Assembly (NCBI GenBank): GCA_949316495.1
Contig: OX439010.1
Span: forward strand, 129,001-193,000
Source of the DNA: Amphiduros pacificus
Taxonomy: Eukaryota > Annelida > Polychaeta > Phyllodocida > Hesionidae
Direction of reading: 5' to 3'
DNA: 64,000 nt
The translations under genes and the position numbers were made by a program. Shown here one piece after another: positions 51,095 to 63,800 of the stretch (the stretch's first letter is position 1; the number at the start of each line of letters is the position of its first letter). The notes beneath the pieces are model-generated. The model did not search any database, was not told where the DNA came from, and saw only the letters and a program-made list of their open reading frames with translations.

Positions 51095-52215
51095 TCAGAA
51101 ATCGACTAGGTGGCTCCGAAATTTTGTTCTAAATTGCATCTCACCCCATTCCACATTTCTGATCTGTTTGGAGAATGCAGTGATCAGCATTCATTTATGT
51201 AAATTTCAAAACCAATATTTCGCCCTTTTTCGAGTTAACGTTGATCATCGGCACGTCAGAAATCGATTGGGTGGCTCCGAAATTTTGTTCTAAAGTGCAT
51301 CTAACCCCATTCCACATTTCTGATCTGTTTGGAGACTGCAGTGTTCAGCATTCATATATGAAAAATTCAAAACCAATATTTCGCCCCTTTTTCGAGTTAC
51401 CGTTGATCACCGGCACGTCAGAAATCGATTGGGTGGCTCCGAAATTTTGTTCTAAAGTGCATCTAACCCCATTCCACATTTCTGATCTGTTTGGAGACTG
51501 CAGTGTTCAGCATTCATATATGAAAAATTCAAAACCAATATTTCGCCCCTTTTTCGAGTTACCGTTGATCACCGGCACGTCAGAAATCGATTGGGTGGCT
51601 CCGAAATTTTTTTTCTAAAGTGCATCTCACCCCATTCCACATTTCTGATCTGTTTGGAGACTGCAGTGTTCAGCATTCATATATGAAAAATTCAAAACCA
51701 ATATTTCGCCCCTTTTTCGAGTTACCGTTGATCATCGGCACGTCAGAAATCGATTGGGTGGCTCCGAAATCTTTTTCTAAAGTGCATCTCACCCCATTCC
51801 ACATTTCTGATCTGTTTGGAGAAAGCAGTGATCAGTATGCATATATGAAAAATTCAAAACCAATATTTCGCCCCTTTTTCGAGTTACCGTTGATCATCGG
51901 CACGTCAGAAATCGATTGGGTGGCTCCGAAATTTTGTTCTAAAGTGCATCTCACCCCATTCCACATTTCTGATCTGTTTGGAGTATGCAGTGATCAGCAT
52001 TCATTTATGTAAATTTCAAAACCAATATTTCGCCCTTTTTCGAGGTAACGTTGATCATCGGCACTTCAGAAATCGATTGGGTGGCTCCGAAATTTTGTTC
52101 TAAAGTGCATCTAACCCCATTCTACATTTCTGATCTGTTTGGAGAAAGCAGTGATCAGTATGCATATATGAAAAATTCAAAAACAATATTTCGCCCCTTT
52201 TTCGAGTTACCGTTG

Positions 52216-52227
52216 ATCATTTGCAAG
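52216..52227 (+). repeat. SINE copy 2 target-site duplication, left
   Basis: ATCATTTGCAAG, same 12 bases and same monomer position as in copy 1. Confidence 0.87.
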
Positions 52228-52463
52228 GGTTCGAACCCCGGCCGTGCCGAGATTGAACTCATGACACAATTTCCCACATGAGCTGAGGCCCGTGCCTAAA
52301 AGGTTAACCCGTTGTCCTTGTAAATCTGTGACCGGGTGGGTTGTCATGTCAAGGATCTGCGACATGACAATTCAGTGAGGCAGCACTATATCTGCTACAA
52401 GTAGGTCTCATCACGAAATAACTGAAATAATGTTGAAAGTGATGTAAAACCCCAAACAAACAA
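52228..52463 (+). mobile_element. tRNA-derived SINE, copy 2
   Basis: It has the same 236 bp, ends and tail as the copy at 50847, 1381 bp downstream of it, and the same flanking satellite monomers and 12-bp duplication (52216-52227 and 52464-52475). The one difference I see is A at 52301, which shrinks the palindrome to GGTTAACC. The shared target site shows it was copied as part of a satellite segment, not inserted afresh. Confidence 0.88.
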
Positions 52464-52475
52464 ATCATTTGCAAG
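52464..52475 (+). repeat. SINE copy 2 target-site duplication, right
   Basis: ATCATTTGCAAG after the tail, followed by resumed satellite. Confidence 0.87.
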
Positions 52476-55372
52476 TCAGAAATCGACTAGGTGGCTCCGA
52501 AATTTTGTTCTAAATTGCATCTCACCCCATTCCACATTTCTGATCTGTTTGGAGAATGCAGTGATCAGCATTCATTTATGTAAATTTCAAAACCAATATT
52601 TCGCCCTTTTTCGAGTTAACGTTGATCATCGGCACGTCAGAAATCGATTGGGTGGCTCCGAAATTTTGTTCTAAAGTGCATCTAACCCCATTCCACATTT
52701 CTGATCTGTTTGGAGACTGCAGTGTTCAGCATTCATATATGAAAAATTCAAAACCAATATTTCGCCCCTTTTTCAAGTTACCGTTGATCATCGGCACGTC
52801 AGAAATCGATTGGGTGGCTCCGAAATTTTGTTCTAAAGTGCATCTCACCCCATTCCACATTTCTGATTTGTTTTGAGACTGCAGTGATCAGCATGCATAT
52901 ATGAAAAATTCAAAACCAATATTCACCCGTTTTTCGAGTTACTGTTGATCATTTGCAAGTCAGAAATCGATTAGGTGGCTCCGAAATTTTGTTCTAAAGT
53001 GCATCTCACCCCATTCCACATTTCTGATCTGTTTGGAGAATGCAGTGATCAGCATTCATTTATGTAAAATTCAAAACCAATATTTCGCCGTTTTCGAGTT
53101 AACGTTGATCATCGGCACGTCAGAAATCGATTGGGTGGCTCCGAAATTTTGTTCTAAAGTGCATCCCACCCCATTCCACATTTCTGATCTGTTTGGAGAA
53201 AGCAGTGATCAGTATGCATATATGAAAAAATCAAAACAAATATTTCGCCCCTTTTCCGAGTTACCGTTGATTATCAGCACGTCAGAAATCGATTGGGTGG
53301 CTCCGAAATTTTTTTCTAAAGTGCATCTCACCCCATTCCACATTTCTGATCTGTTTGGAAGAATGCAGTGATCAGCATTCATTTATGTAAATTTCAAAAC
53401 CAATATTTCGCCCTTTTTCGAGTTACCGTTGATCATCGGCACGTCAGAAATCGATTGGGTGGCTCCGAAATTTTGTTCTAAAGTGCATCTCACCCCATTC
53501 CACATTTCTGATCTGTTTGGAGAAAGCAGTGATCAGTATGCATATATGAAAAATTCAAAACCAATATTTTGCCCCTTTTTCGAGTTACCGTTGATCATCG
53601 GCACGTCAGAAATCGATTGGGTGGCTCCGAAATTTTGTTCTAAAGTGCATCTAACCCCATTCCACATTTCTGATCTGTTTAGAGAAAGCAGTGATCAGTA
53701 TGAATATATGAAAAATTCAAAAACAATATTTCGCCCCTTTTTCGAGTTACCGTTGATCATTTGCAAGTCAGAAATCGACTAGGTGGCTCCGAAATTTTGT
53801 TCTAAATTGCATCTCACCCCATTCCACATTTCTGATCTGTTTGGAGAATGCAGTGATCAGCATTCATTTATGTAAATTTCAAAACCAATATTTCGCCCTT
53901 TTTCGAGTAAATGTTGATCATCGGCACGTCAGAAATCGATTGGGTGGCTCCGAAATTTTGTTCTAAAGTGCATCTCACCCCATTCCACATTTCTGATCTG
54001 TTTGGAGACTGCAGTGTTCAGCATTCATATATGAAAAATTCAAAACCAATATTTCGCCCCTTTTTCGAGTTACCGTTGATCATCGGCACGTCAGAAATCG
54101 ATTGGGTGGCTCCGAAATTTTGTTCTAAAGTGCATCTCACCCCATTCCACATTTATGATCTGTTTGGAGAATGCAGTGATCAGTATGCATATACGAAAAA
54201 TTCAAAACCAATATTTCGCCCCTTTTTCGAGTTACCGTTGATCATCGGCACGTCAGAAATCGATTGGGTGGCTACGAAATTTTGTTCTAAAGTGCATCTC
54301 ACCCCATTCCACATTTCTGATTTGTTTTGAGACTGCAGTGATCAGCATGCATATATGAAAAATTCAAAACCAATATTTCACCCTTTTTTCGAGTTACTGT
54401 TGATCATTTGCAAGTCAGAAATCGACTAGGTGGCTCCGAAATTTTGTTCTAAAGTGCATCTCACCCCATTCCGAATTTCTGATCTGTTTGGAGAATGCAG
54501 TGATCAGCATTCATTTATGTAAATTTCAAAACCAATATTTCGCCCTTTTTCGAGTTAACGTTGATCATCGGCACGTCAGAAATCGATTGGGTGGCTCCGA
54601 AATTTTGTTCTAAAGTGCATCTCACCCCATTTCACATTTCTGATCTGTTTGGAGAAAGCAGTGACCAGTATGCATATATGGAATATTCAAAACCAATATT
54701 TCGCCACTTTTTCGAGTTACCGTTGATCATCGGCACGTCAGAAATCGATTGGGTGGCTCCAAAATTTTTTTCTAAAGTGCATCTCACCCCATTCCACATT
54801 TCTGATCTGTTTGGAGACTGCAGTGTTCAGAATTTATATATGAAAAATTCAAAACCAATATTTCGCCCCTTTTTCGAGTTACCGTTGATCATCGGCACGT
54901 CAGAAATCGATTGGGTGGCTCCGAAATCTTTTTCTAAAGTGCATCTCACCCAATTCCACATTTCTGATCTGTTTGGAGAAAGCAGTGATCAGTATGCATA
55001 TATGAAAAATTCAAAACCAATATTTCGCCCCTTTTTCGAGTTACCGTTGATCATCGGCACGTCAGAAATCGATTGGGTGGCTCCGAAATTTTGTTCTAAA
55101 GTGCATCTCACCCCATTCCACATTTCTGATCTGTTTGGAGTATGCAGTGATCAGCATTCATTTATGTAAATTTCAAAACCAATATTTCGCCCTTTTTCGA
55201 GGTAACGTTGATCATCGGCACTTCAGAAATCGATTGGGTGGCTCCGAAATTTTGTTCTAAAGTGCATCTAACCCCATTCTACATTTCTGATCTGTTTGGA
55301 GAAAGCAGTGATCAGTATGCATATATGAAAAATTCAAAAACAATATTTCGCCCCTTTTTCGAGTTACCGTTG

Positions 55373-55384
55373 ATCATTTGCAAG
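55373..55384 (+). repeat. SINE copy 3 target-site duplication, left
   Basis: ATCATTTGCAAG, same 12 bases and same monomer position as in copies 1 and 2. Confidence 0.87.
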
Positions 55385-55620
55385 GGTTCGAACCCCGGCC
55401 GTGCCGAGATTGAACTCATGACACAATTTCCCACATGAGCTGAGGCCCGTGCCTAAAAGGTTAACCCGTTGTCCTTGTAAATCTGTGACCGGGTGGGTTG
55501 TCATGTCAAGGATCTGCGACATGACAATTCAGTGAGGCAGCACTATATCTGCTACAAGTAGGTCTCATCACGAAATAACTGAAATAATGTTGAAAGTGAT
55601 GTAAAACCCCAAACAAACAA
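55385..55620 (+). mobile_element. tRNA-derived SINE, copy 3
   Basis: It is identical by eye to copy 2, including A at 55458, and lies 3157 bp downstream of it inside the large tandem duplication. The target-site duplication is at 55373-55384 and 55621-55632. It is therefore the youngest copy, made with its surrounding 18 monomers. Confidence 0.88.
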
Positions 55621-55632
55621 ATCATTTGCAAG
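55621..55632 (+). repeat. SINE copy 3 target-site duplication, right
   Basis: ATCATTTGCAAG after the tail, followed by resumed satellite. Confidence 0.87.
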
Positions 55633-58600
55633 TCAGAAATCGACTAGGTGGCTCCGAAATTTTGTTCTAAATTGCATCTCACCCCATTCCACATTTCTGA
55701 TCTGTTTGGAGAATGCAGTGATCAGCATTCATTTATGTAAATTTCAAAACCAATATTTCGCCCTTTTTCGAGTTAACGTTGATCATCGGCACGTCAGAAA
55801 TCGATTGGGTGGCTCCGAAATTTTGTTCTAAAGTGCATCTAACCCCATTCCACATTTCTGATCTGTTTGGAGACTGCAGTGTTCAGCATTCATATATGAA
55901 AAATTCAAAACCAATATTTCGCCCCTTTTTCAAGTTACCGTTGATCATCGGCACGTCAGAAATCGATTGGGTGGCTCCGAAATTTTGTTCTAAAGTGCAT
56001 CTCACCCCATTCCACATTTCTGATTTGTTTTGAGACTGCAGTGATCAGCATGCATATATGAAAAATTCAAAACCAATATTCACCCGTTTTTCGAGTTACT
56101 GTTGATCATTTGCAAGTCAGAAATCGATTAGGTGGCTCCGAAATTTTGTTCTAAAGTGCATCTCACCCCATTCCACATTTCTGATCTGTTTGGAGAATGC
56201 AGTGATCAGCATTCATTTATGTAAAATTCAAAACCAATATTTCGCCGTTTTCGAGTTAACGTTGATCATCGGCACGTCAGAAATCGATTGGGTGGCTCCG
56301 AAATTTTGTTCTAAAGTGCATCCCACCCCATTCCACATTTCTGATCTGTTTGGAGAAAGCAGTGATCAGTATGCATATATGAAAAAATCAAAACAAATAT
56401 TTCGCCCCTTTTCCGAGTTACCGTTGATTATCAGCACGTCAGAAATCGATTGGGTGGCTCCGAAATTTTTTTCTAAAGTGCATCTCACCCCATTCCACAT
56501 TTCTGATCTGTTTGGAAGAATGCAGTGATCAGCATTCATTTATGTAAATTTCAAAACCAATATTTCGCCCTTTTTCGAGTTACCGTTGATCATCGGCACG
56601 TCAGAAATCGATTGGGTGGCTCCGAAATTTTGTTCTAAAGTGCATCTCACCCCATTCCACATTTCTGATCTGTTTGGAGAAAGCAGTGATCAGTATGCAT
56701 ATATGAAAAATTCAAAACCAATATTTTGCCCCTTTTTCGAGTTACCGTTGATCATCGGCACGTCAGAAATCGATTGGGTGGCTCCGAAATTTTGTTCTAA
56801 AGTGCATCTAACCCCATTCCACATTTCTGATCTGTTTAGAGAAAGCAGTGATCAGTATGAATATATGAAAAATTCAAAAACAATATTTCGCCCCTTTTTC
56901 GAGTTACCGTTGATCATTTGCAAGTCAGAAATCGACTAGGTGGCTCCGAAATTTTGTTCTAAATTGCATCTCACCCCATTCCACATTTCTGATCTGTTTG
57001 GAGAATGCAGTGATCAGCATTCATTTATGTAAATTTCAAAACCAATATTTCGCCCTTTTTCGAGTAAATGTTGATCATCGGCACGTCAGAAATCGATTGG
57101 GTGGCTCCGAAATTTTGTTCTAAAGTGCATCTCACCCCATTCCACATTTCTGATCTGTTTGGAGACTGCAGTGTTCAGCATTCATATATGAAAAATTCAA
57201 AACCAATATTTCGCCCCTTTTTCGAGTTACCGTTGATCATCGGCACGTCAGAAATCGATTGGGTGGCTCCGAAATTTTGTTCTAAAGTGCATCTCACCCC
57301 ATTCCACATTTATGATCTGTTTGGAGAATGCAGTGATCAGTATGCATATACGAAAAATTCAAAACCAATATTTCGCCCCTTTTTCGAGTTACCGTTGATC
57401 ATCGGCACGTCAGAAATCGATTGGGTGGCTACGAAATTTTGTTCTAAAGTGCATCTCACCCCATTCCACATTTCTGATTTGTTTTGAGACTGCAGTGATC
57501 AGCATGCATATATGAAAAATTCAAAACCAATATTTCACCCTTTTTTCGAGTTACTGTTGATCATTTGCAAGTCAGAAATCGACTAGGTGGCTCCGAAATT
57601 TTGTTCTAAAGTGCATCTCACCCCATTCCGAATTTCTGATCTGTTTGGAGAATGCAGTGATCAGCATTCATTTATGTAAATTTCAAAACCAATATTTCGC
57701 CCTTTTTCGAGTTAACGTTGATCATCGGCACGTCAGAAATCGATTGGGTGGCTCCGAAATTTTGTTCTAAAGTGCATCTCACCCCATTTCACATTTCTGA
57801 TCTGTTTGGAGAAAGCAGTGACCAGTATGCATATATGGAATATTCAAAACCAATATTTCGCCACTTTTTCGAGTTACCGTTGATCATCGGCACGTCAGAA
57901 ATCGATTGGGTGGCTCCAAAATTTTTTTCTAAAGTGCATCTCACCCCATTCCACATTTCTGATCTGTTTGGAGACTGCAGTGTTCAGAATTTATATATGA
58001 AAAATTCAAAACCAATATTTCGCCCCTTTTTCGAGTTACCGTTGATCATCGGCACGTCAGAAATCGATTGGGTGGCTCCGAAATCTTTTTCTAAAGTGCA
58101 TCTCACCCAATTCCACATTTCTGATCTGTTTGGAGAAAGCAGTGACCAGTATGCATATATGAAAAATTCAAAACCAATATTTCGCCCCTTTTTCGAGTTA
58201 CCGTTGATCATCGGCACGTCAGAAATCGATTGGGTGGCTCTGAAATTTTTTTTCTAAAGAGCATCTCACCCCATTCCACATTTCTGATCTGTTTGGAGAA
58301 AGCAGTGATCAGTATGCATATACGAAAAATTCAAAACCAATATTTCGCCCCTTTTTCGAGTTACCGTTGATCATCGGCACGTCAGAAATCAATTGGGTGG
58401 CTCCGGAATTTTTTTCTAAAGTGCATCTCACCCCATTCCATATTTCTGATCTGTTTGGAGAAAGCAGTGATCAGTATGCATATGTGAAAAATTCAAAACA
58501 AATATTTCGCCCCTTTTCCGAGTTACCGTTGATCATCGGCACGTCAGAAATCGATTGGGTGGCTTCGAAATTTTTTTCTAAAGTGCATCTCACCCCATTC

Positions 58601-60797
58601 CACATTTCTGATCTGTTTGGAGAAAGCAGTGATCAGTATGCATATATGAAAAATTCAAAACCAATATTTCGCCCCTTTTTCGAGTTACCGTTGATCATCG
58701 GCACGTCAGAAATCGATTGGGTGGCTTCGAAATTTTTTTCTTAAGTGCATCTCACCCAATTCCACATTTCTGATCTGTTTGGAGAAATCAGTGACCAGTA
58801 TGCATATATGAAAAATTCAAAACCAATATTTCGCCCCTTTTTCGAGTTACCGATGATCATCGGAACGTCAGAAATCGATTGGGTGGCTCCAAAATTTTGT
58901 TCTAAAGTGCATCTCACCCCATTTCACATTTATGATCTGTTTGGAGAAAGCAGTGATCAGTATGCATATACGAAAAATTCAAAACCAATATTTCGCCCCT
59001 TTTTCGAGTTACCGTTGATCATCGGCACGTCAGAAATCGATTGGGTGGCTACGAAATTTTGTTCTAAAGTGCATCTCACCCCATTCCACATTTCTGATTT
59101 GTTTTGAGACTGCAGTGATCAGCATGCATATATGAAAAATTCAAAACCAATATTTCACCCTTTTTTCGAGTTACTGTTGATCATTTGCAAGTCAGAAATC
59201 GACTAGGTGGCTCCGAAATTTTGTTCTAAAGTGCATCTCACCCCATTCCGAATTTCTGATCTGTTTGGAGAATGCAGTGATCAGCATTCATTTATGTAAA
59301 TTTCAAAACCAATATTTCGCCCTTTTTCGAGTTAACGTTGATCATCGGCACGTCAGAAATCGATTGGATGGCTCCGAAATTTTGTTCTAAAGTGCATCTC
59401 ACCCCATTTCACATTTATGATCTGTTTGGAGAAAGCAGTGATCAGTATGCATATACGAAAAATTCAAAACCAATATTTCGCCCCTTTTTCGAGTTACCGT
59501 TGATCATCGGCACGTCAGAAATCGATTGGGTGGCTCCGAAATTTTGTTCTAAAGTGCATCTCACCCCATTCCACATTTCTGATCTGTTTGGAGAAAGCAG
59601 TGACCAGTATGCATATATGGAATATTCAAAACCAATATTTCGCCCCTTTTTCGAGTTACCGTTGATCATCCGCACGTCAGAAATCGATTGGGTGGCTCCA
59701 AAATTTTTTTCTAAAGTGCATCTCACCCCATTCCACATTTCTGATCTGTTTGGAGAATGCAGTGTTCAGCATTTATATATGAAAAATTCAAAACCAATAT
59801 TTCGCCCCTTTTTCGAGTTACCGTTGATCATCGGCACGTCAGAAATCGATTGGGTGGCTCCGAAATCTTTTTCTAAAGTGCATCTCACCCAATTCCACAT
59901 TTCTGATCTGTTTGGAGAAAGCAGTGACCAGTATGCATATATGAAAAATTCAAAACCAATATTTCGCCCCTTTTTCGAGTTACCGTTGATCATCGGCACG
60001 TCAGAAATCGATTGGGTGGCTCTGAAATTTTTTTCTAAAGAGCATCTCACCCCATTCCACATTTCTGATCTGTTTGGAGAAAGCAGTGATCAGTATGCAT
60101 ATACGAAAAATTCAAAACCAATATTTCGCCCCTTTTTCGAGTTACCGTTGATCATCGGCACGTCAGAAATCGATTGGGTGGCTCCAAAATTTTGTTCTAA
60201 AGTGCATCTCACCCCATTCCACATTTCTGATCTGTTTGGAGAAAACAGTGATCAGTATGCATATATGAAAAATTCAAAACAAATATTTCGCCCCTTTTCC
60301 GAGTTACCGTTGATCATCGGAACGTCAGAAATCGATTGGGTGGCTCCAAAATTTTGTTCTAAAGTGCATCTCACCCCATTCCACATTTCTGATCTGTTTG
60401 GAGAAAACAGTGATCAGTATGCATATATGAAAAATTCAAAACCAATATTTCGCCCCTTTTTCGAGTTACCGTTGATAATCGGCACGTCAGAAATCGATTG
60501 GGTGGCTCCGAAATTTTGTTCTAAAGTGCATCTCACCCCATTCCACATTTCTGATCTGTTTGGAGAATGCAGTGATCAGCATTCATTTATGTAAATTTCA
60601 AAACCAATATTTCGCCCTTTTTCGAGGTAACGTTGATCATCGGCACTTCAGAAATCGATTGGGTGGCTCCGAAATTTTGTTCTAAAGTGCATCTAACCCC
60701 ATTCCACATTTCTGATCTGTTTGGAGAAAGCAGTGATCAGTATGCATATATGAAAAATTCAAAAACAATATTTCGCCCTTTTTTCGAGTTACCGTTG

Positions 60798-60809
60798 ATC
60801 ATTTGCAAG
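60798..60809 (+). other. Unoccupied counterpart of the SINE insertion site
   Basis: A single ATCATTTGCAAG in a monomer that matches the SINE-bearing one on both sides (AAAAACAATATT upstream, TCAGAAATCGACTAGG and GCATCTCACCCC downstream). The preceding monomer also shares CGAGGTAACG and GGCACTTCAG. Other empty counterparts lie at 53756-53767, 56913-56924 and 63227-63238. Confidence 0.85.
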
Positions 60810-63800
60810 TCAGAAATCGACTAGGTGGCTCCGAAATTTTGTTCTAAATTGCATCTCACCCCATTCCACATTTCTGATCTGTTTGGAGAATGCAGTGATC
60901 AGCATTCAATTATGTAAATTTCAAAACCAATATTTCGCCCCTTTTTCGAGTTAACGTTGATCATCGGCACGTCAGAAATCGATTGGGTGGCTCCAAAAAT
61001 TTTTTCTAAAGTGCATCTCACCCCATTCCACATTTCTGATCTGTTTGGAGACTGCAGTGTTCAGCATTTATATATGAAAAATTCAAAACCAATATTTCGC
61101 CCCTTTTTCGAGTTACCGTTGATCATCGGCACGTCAGAAATCGATTGGGTGGCTCCGAAATCTTTTTCTAAAGTGCATCTCACCCAATTCCACATTTCTG
61201 ATCTGTTTGGAGAAAGCAGTGACCAGTATGCATATATGAAAAATTCAAAACCAATATTTCGCCCCTTTTTCGAGTTACCGTTGATCATCGGCACGTCAGA
61301 AATCGATTGGGTGGCTCTGAAATTTTTTTCTAAAGAGCATCTCACCCCATTCCACATTTATGATCTGTTTGGAGAAAGCAGTGATCAGTATGCATATACG
61401 AAAAATTCAAAACCAATATTTCGCCCCTTTTTCGAGTTACCGTTGATCATCGGCACGTCAGAAATCGATTGGGTGGCTCTGAAATTTTTTTCTAAAGAGC
61501 ATCTCACCCCATTCCACATTTATGATCTGTTTGGAGAAAGCAGTGATCAGTATGCATATACGAAAAATTCAAAAACAATATTTCGCCCTTTTTTCGAGTT
61601 ACTGTTGATCATTTGCAAGTCAGAAATCGACTAGGTGGCTCCGAAATTTTGTTCTAAATTGCATCTCACCCAATTCCACATTTCTGATCTGTTTGGAGAA
61701 AGCAGTGACCAGTATGCATATATGAAAAATTCAAAGCCAATATTTCGCCCCTTTTTCGAGTTACCGTTGATCATCGGCACGTCAGAAATCGATTGGGTGG
61801 CTCTGAAATTTTTTTCTAAAGAGCATCTCACCCCATTCCACATTTATGATCTGTTTGGAAAAAGCAGTGATCAGTATGCATATGTGAAAAATTCAAAACA
61901 AATATTTCGCCCCTTTTCCGAGTTACCGTTGATCATCGGCACGTCAGAAATCGATTGGGTGGCTTCGAAATTTTTTTCTAAAGTGCATCTCACCCCATTC
62001 CACATTTCTGATCTGTTTGGAGAAAGCAGTGATCAGTATGCATATATGAAAAATTCAAAACCAATATTTCTCCCCTTTTTCGAGTTACCGTTGATCATCG
62101 GCACGTCAGAAATCGATTGGGTGGCTTCGAAATTTTTTTCTTAAGTGCATCTCACCCAATTCCACATTTCTGATCTGTTTGGAGAAATCAGTGACCAGTA
62201 TGCATATATGAAAAATTCAAAACCAATATTTCGCCCCTTTTTCGAGTTACCGTTGATCATCGGAACGTCAGAAATCGATTGGGTGGCTCCAAAATTTTGT
62301 TCTAAAGTGCATCTCACCCCATTTCACATTTATGATCTGTTTGGAGAAAGCAGTGATCAGTATGCATATACGAAAAATTCAAAACCAATATTTCGCCCCT
62401 TTTTCGAGTTACCGTTGATCATCGGCACGTCAGAAATCGATTGGGTGGCTCCAAAATTTTTTTCTAAAGTGCATCTCACCCCATTCCACATTTCTGATCT
62501 GTTTGGAAGAATGCAGTGATCAGCATTCATTTATGTAAATTTCAAAACCAATATTTCGCCCTTTTTCGAGTTACCGTTGATCATCGGCGCGTCAGAAATC
62601 GATTGGGTGGCTCCAAAATTTTGTTCTAAAGTGCATCTCACCCCATTTCACATTTATGATCTGTTTGGAGAAAGCAGTGATCAGTATGCATATACGAAAA
62701 ATTCAAAACCAATATTTCGCCCCTTTTTCGAGTTACCGTTGATCATCGGCACGTCAGAAATCGATTGGGTGGATCCGAAATTTTGTTCTAAAGTGCATCT
62801 CACCCCATTCCACATTTCTGATCTGTTTGGAGAAAGCAGTGATCAGTATGCATATATGAAAAATTCAAAACCAATATTTCGCCCCTTTTTCGAGTTACCG
62901 TTGATAATCGGCACGTCAGAAATCGATTGAGTGGCTCTGAAATTTTGTTCTAAAGTGCATCTCACCCCATTCCACATTTCTGATCTGTTTGGAGAATGCA
63001 GTGATCAGCATTCATTTATGTAAATTTCAAAACCAATATTTCGCCCTTTTTCGAGGTAACGTTGATCATCGGCACTTCAGAAATCGATTGGGTGGCTCCG
63101 AAATTTTTTTCTAAAGTGCATCTCACCCAATTCCACATTTCTGATCTGTTTGGAGAAAGCAGTGATCAGTATGCATATATGAAAAATTCAAAAACAATAT
63201 TTCGCCCTTTTTTCGAGTTACCGTTGATCATTTGCAAGTCAGAAATCGACTAGGTGGCTCCGAAATTTTGTTCTAAATTGCATCTCACCCCATTCCACAT
63301 TTCTGATCTGTTTGGAGAATGCAGTGATCAGCATTCATTTATGTAAATTTCAAAACCAATATTTCGCCCCTTTTTCGAGTTAACGTTGATCATCGGCACG
63401 TCAGAAATCGATTGGGTGGCTCCAAAATTTTTTTCTAAAGTGCATCTCACCCCATTCCACATTTCTGATCTGTTTGGAGACTGCAGTGTTCAGCATTTAT
63501 ATATGAAAAATTCAAAACCAATATTTCGCCCCTTTTTCGAGTTACCGTTGATCATCGGCACGTCAGAAATCGATTGGGTGGATCCGAAATTTTGTTCTAA
63601 AGTGCATCTCACCCCATTCCACATTTCTGATCTGTTTGGAGAAAGCAGTGATCAGTATGCATATATGAAAAATTCAAAACCAATATTTCGCCCCTTTTTC
63701 GAGTTACCGTTGATAATCAGCACGTCAGAAATCGATTGGGTGGCTCCGAAATTTTGTTCTAAAGTGCATCTCACCCCATTCCACATTTCTGATCTGTTTG

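Larger units (their letters stand above)
50192..51572 (+). repeat. 1381-bp duplication carrying SINE copy 1, left unit
   Basis: The unit is seven monomers minus 1 bp, plus 248 bp of SINE and duplicated target. It is matched by 51573-52775 at an offset of 1381 bp. The visible differences are the SINE base at 50920/52301 and the break at 51395 (G) against 52776 (A). Confidence 0.82.
51573..52775 (+). repeat. 1381-bp duplication, right unit (partial)
   Basis: It matches 50192-51394, including SINE copy 2. It then runs into the 3157-bp duplication, with which it overlaps. Confidence 0.8.
51797..54953 (+). repeat. 3157-bp near-identical tandem duplication, left copy
   Basis: The unit is eighteen monomers (7 bp short of 18 x 162) plus the SINE insertion. 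Private variants recur exactly 3157 bp later: TTTTTCAAGTTACC, ATTCACCCGTTTTTCG, GAGTAAATGTTGATC, CATTCCGAATTTCTG and TTCAGAATTTATATA. I saw no base difference between the copies inside these limits, though I could not align them by program. Confidence 0.88.
54954..58142 (+). repeat. 3157-bp tandem duplication, right copy
   Basis: It contains SINE copy 3. The match to the left copy ends at 58143, which reads GACCAG where the left partner (54986) reads GATCAG. Confidence 0.88.

Noticed and set aside
50847-55620. Three independent SINE insertions at a hotspot
   Set aside because: Identical ends, target duplication and long identical flanks at fixed offsets (1381 and 3157 bp) are explained by duplication of one insertion.
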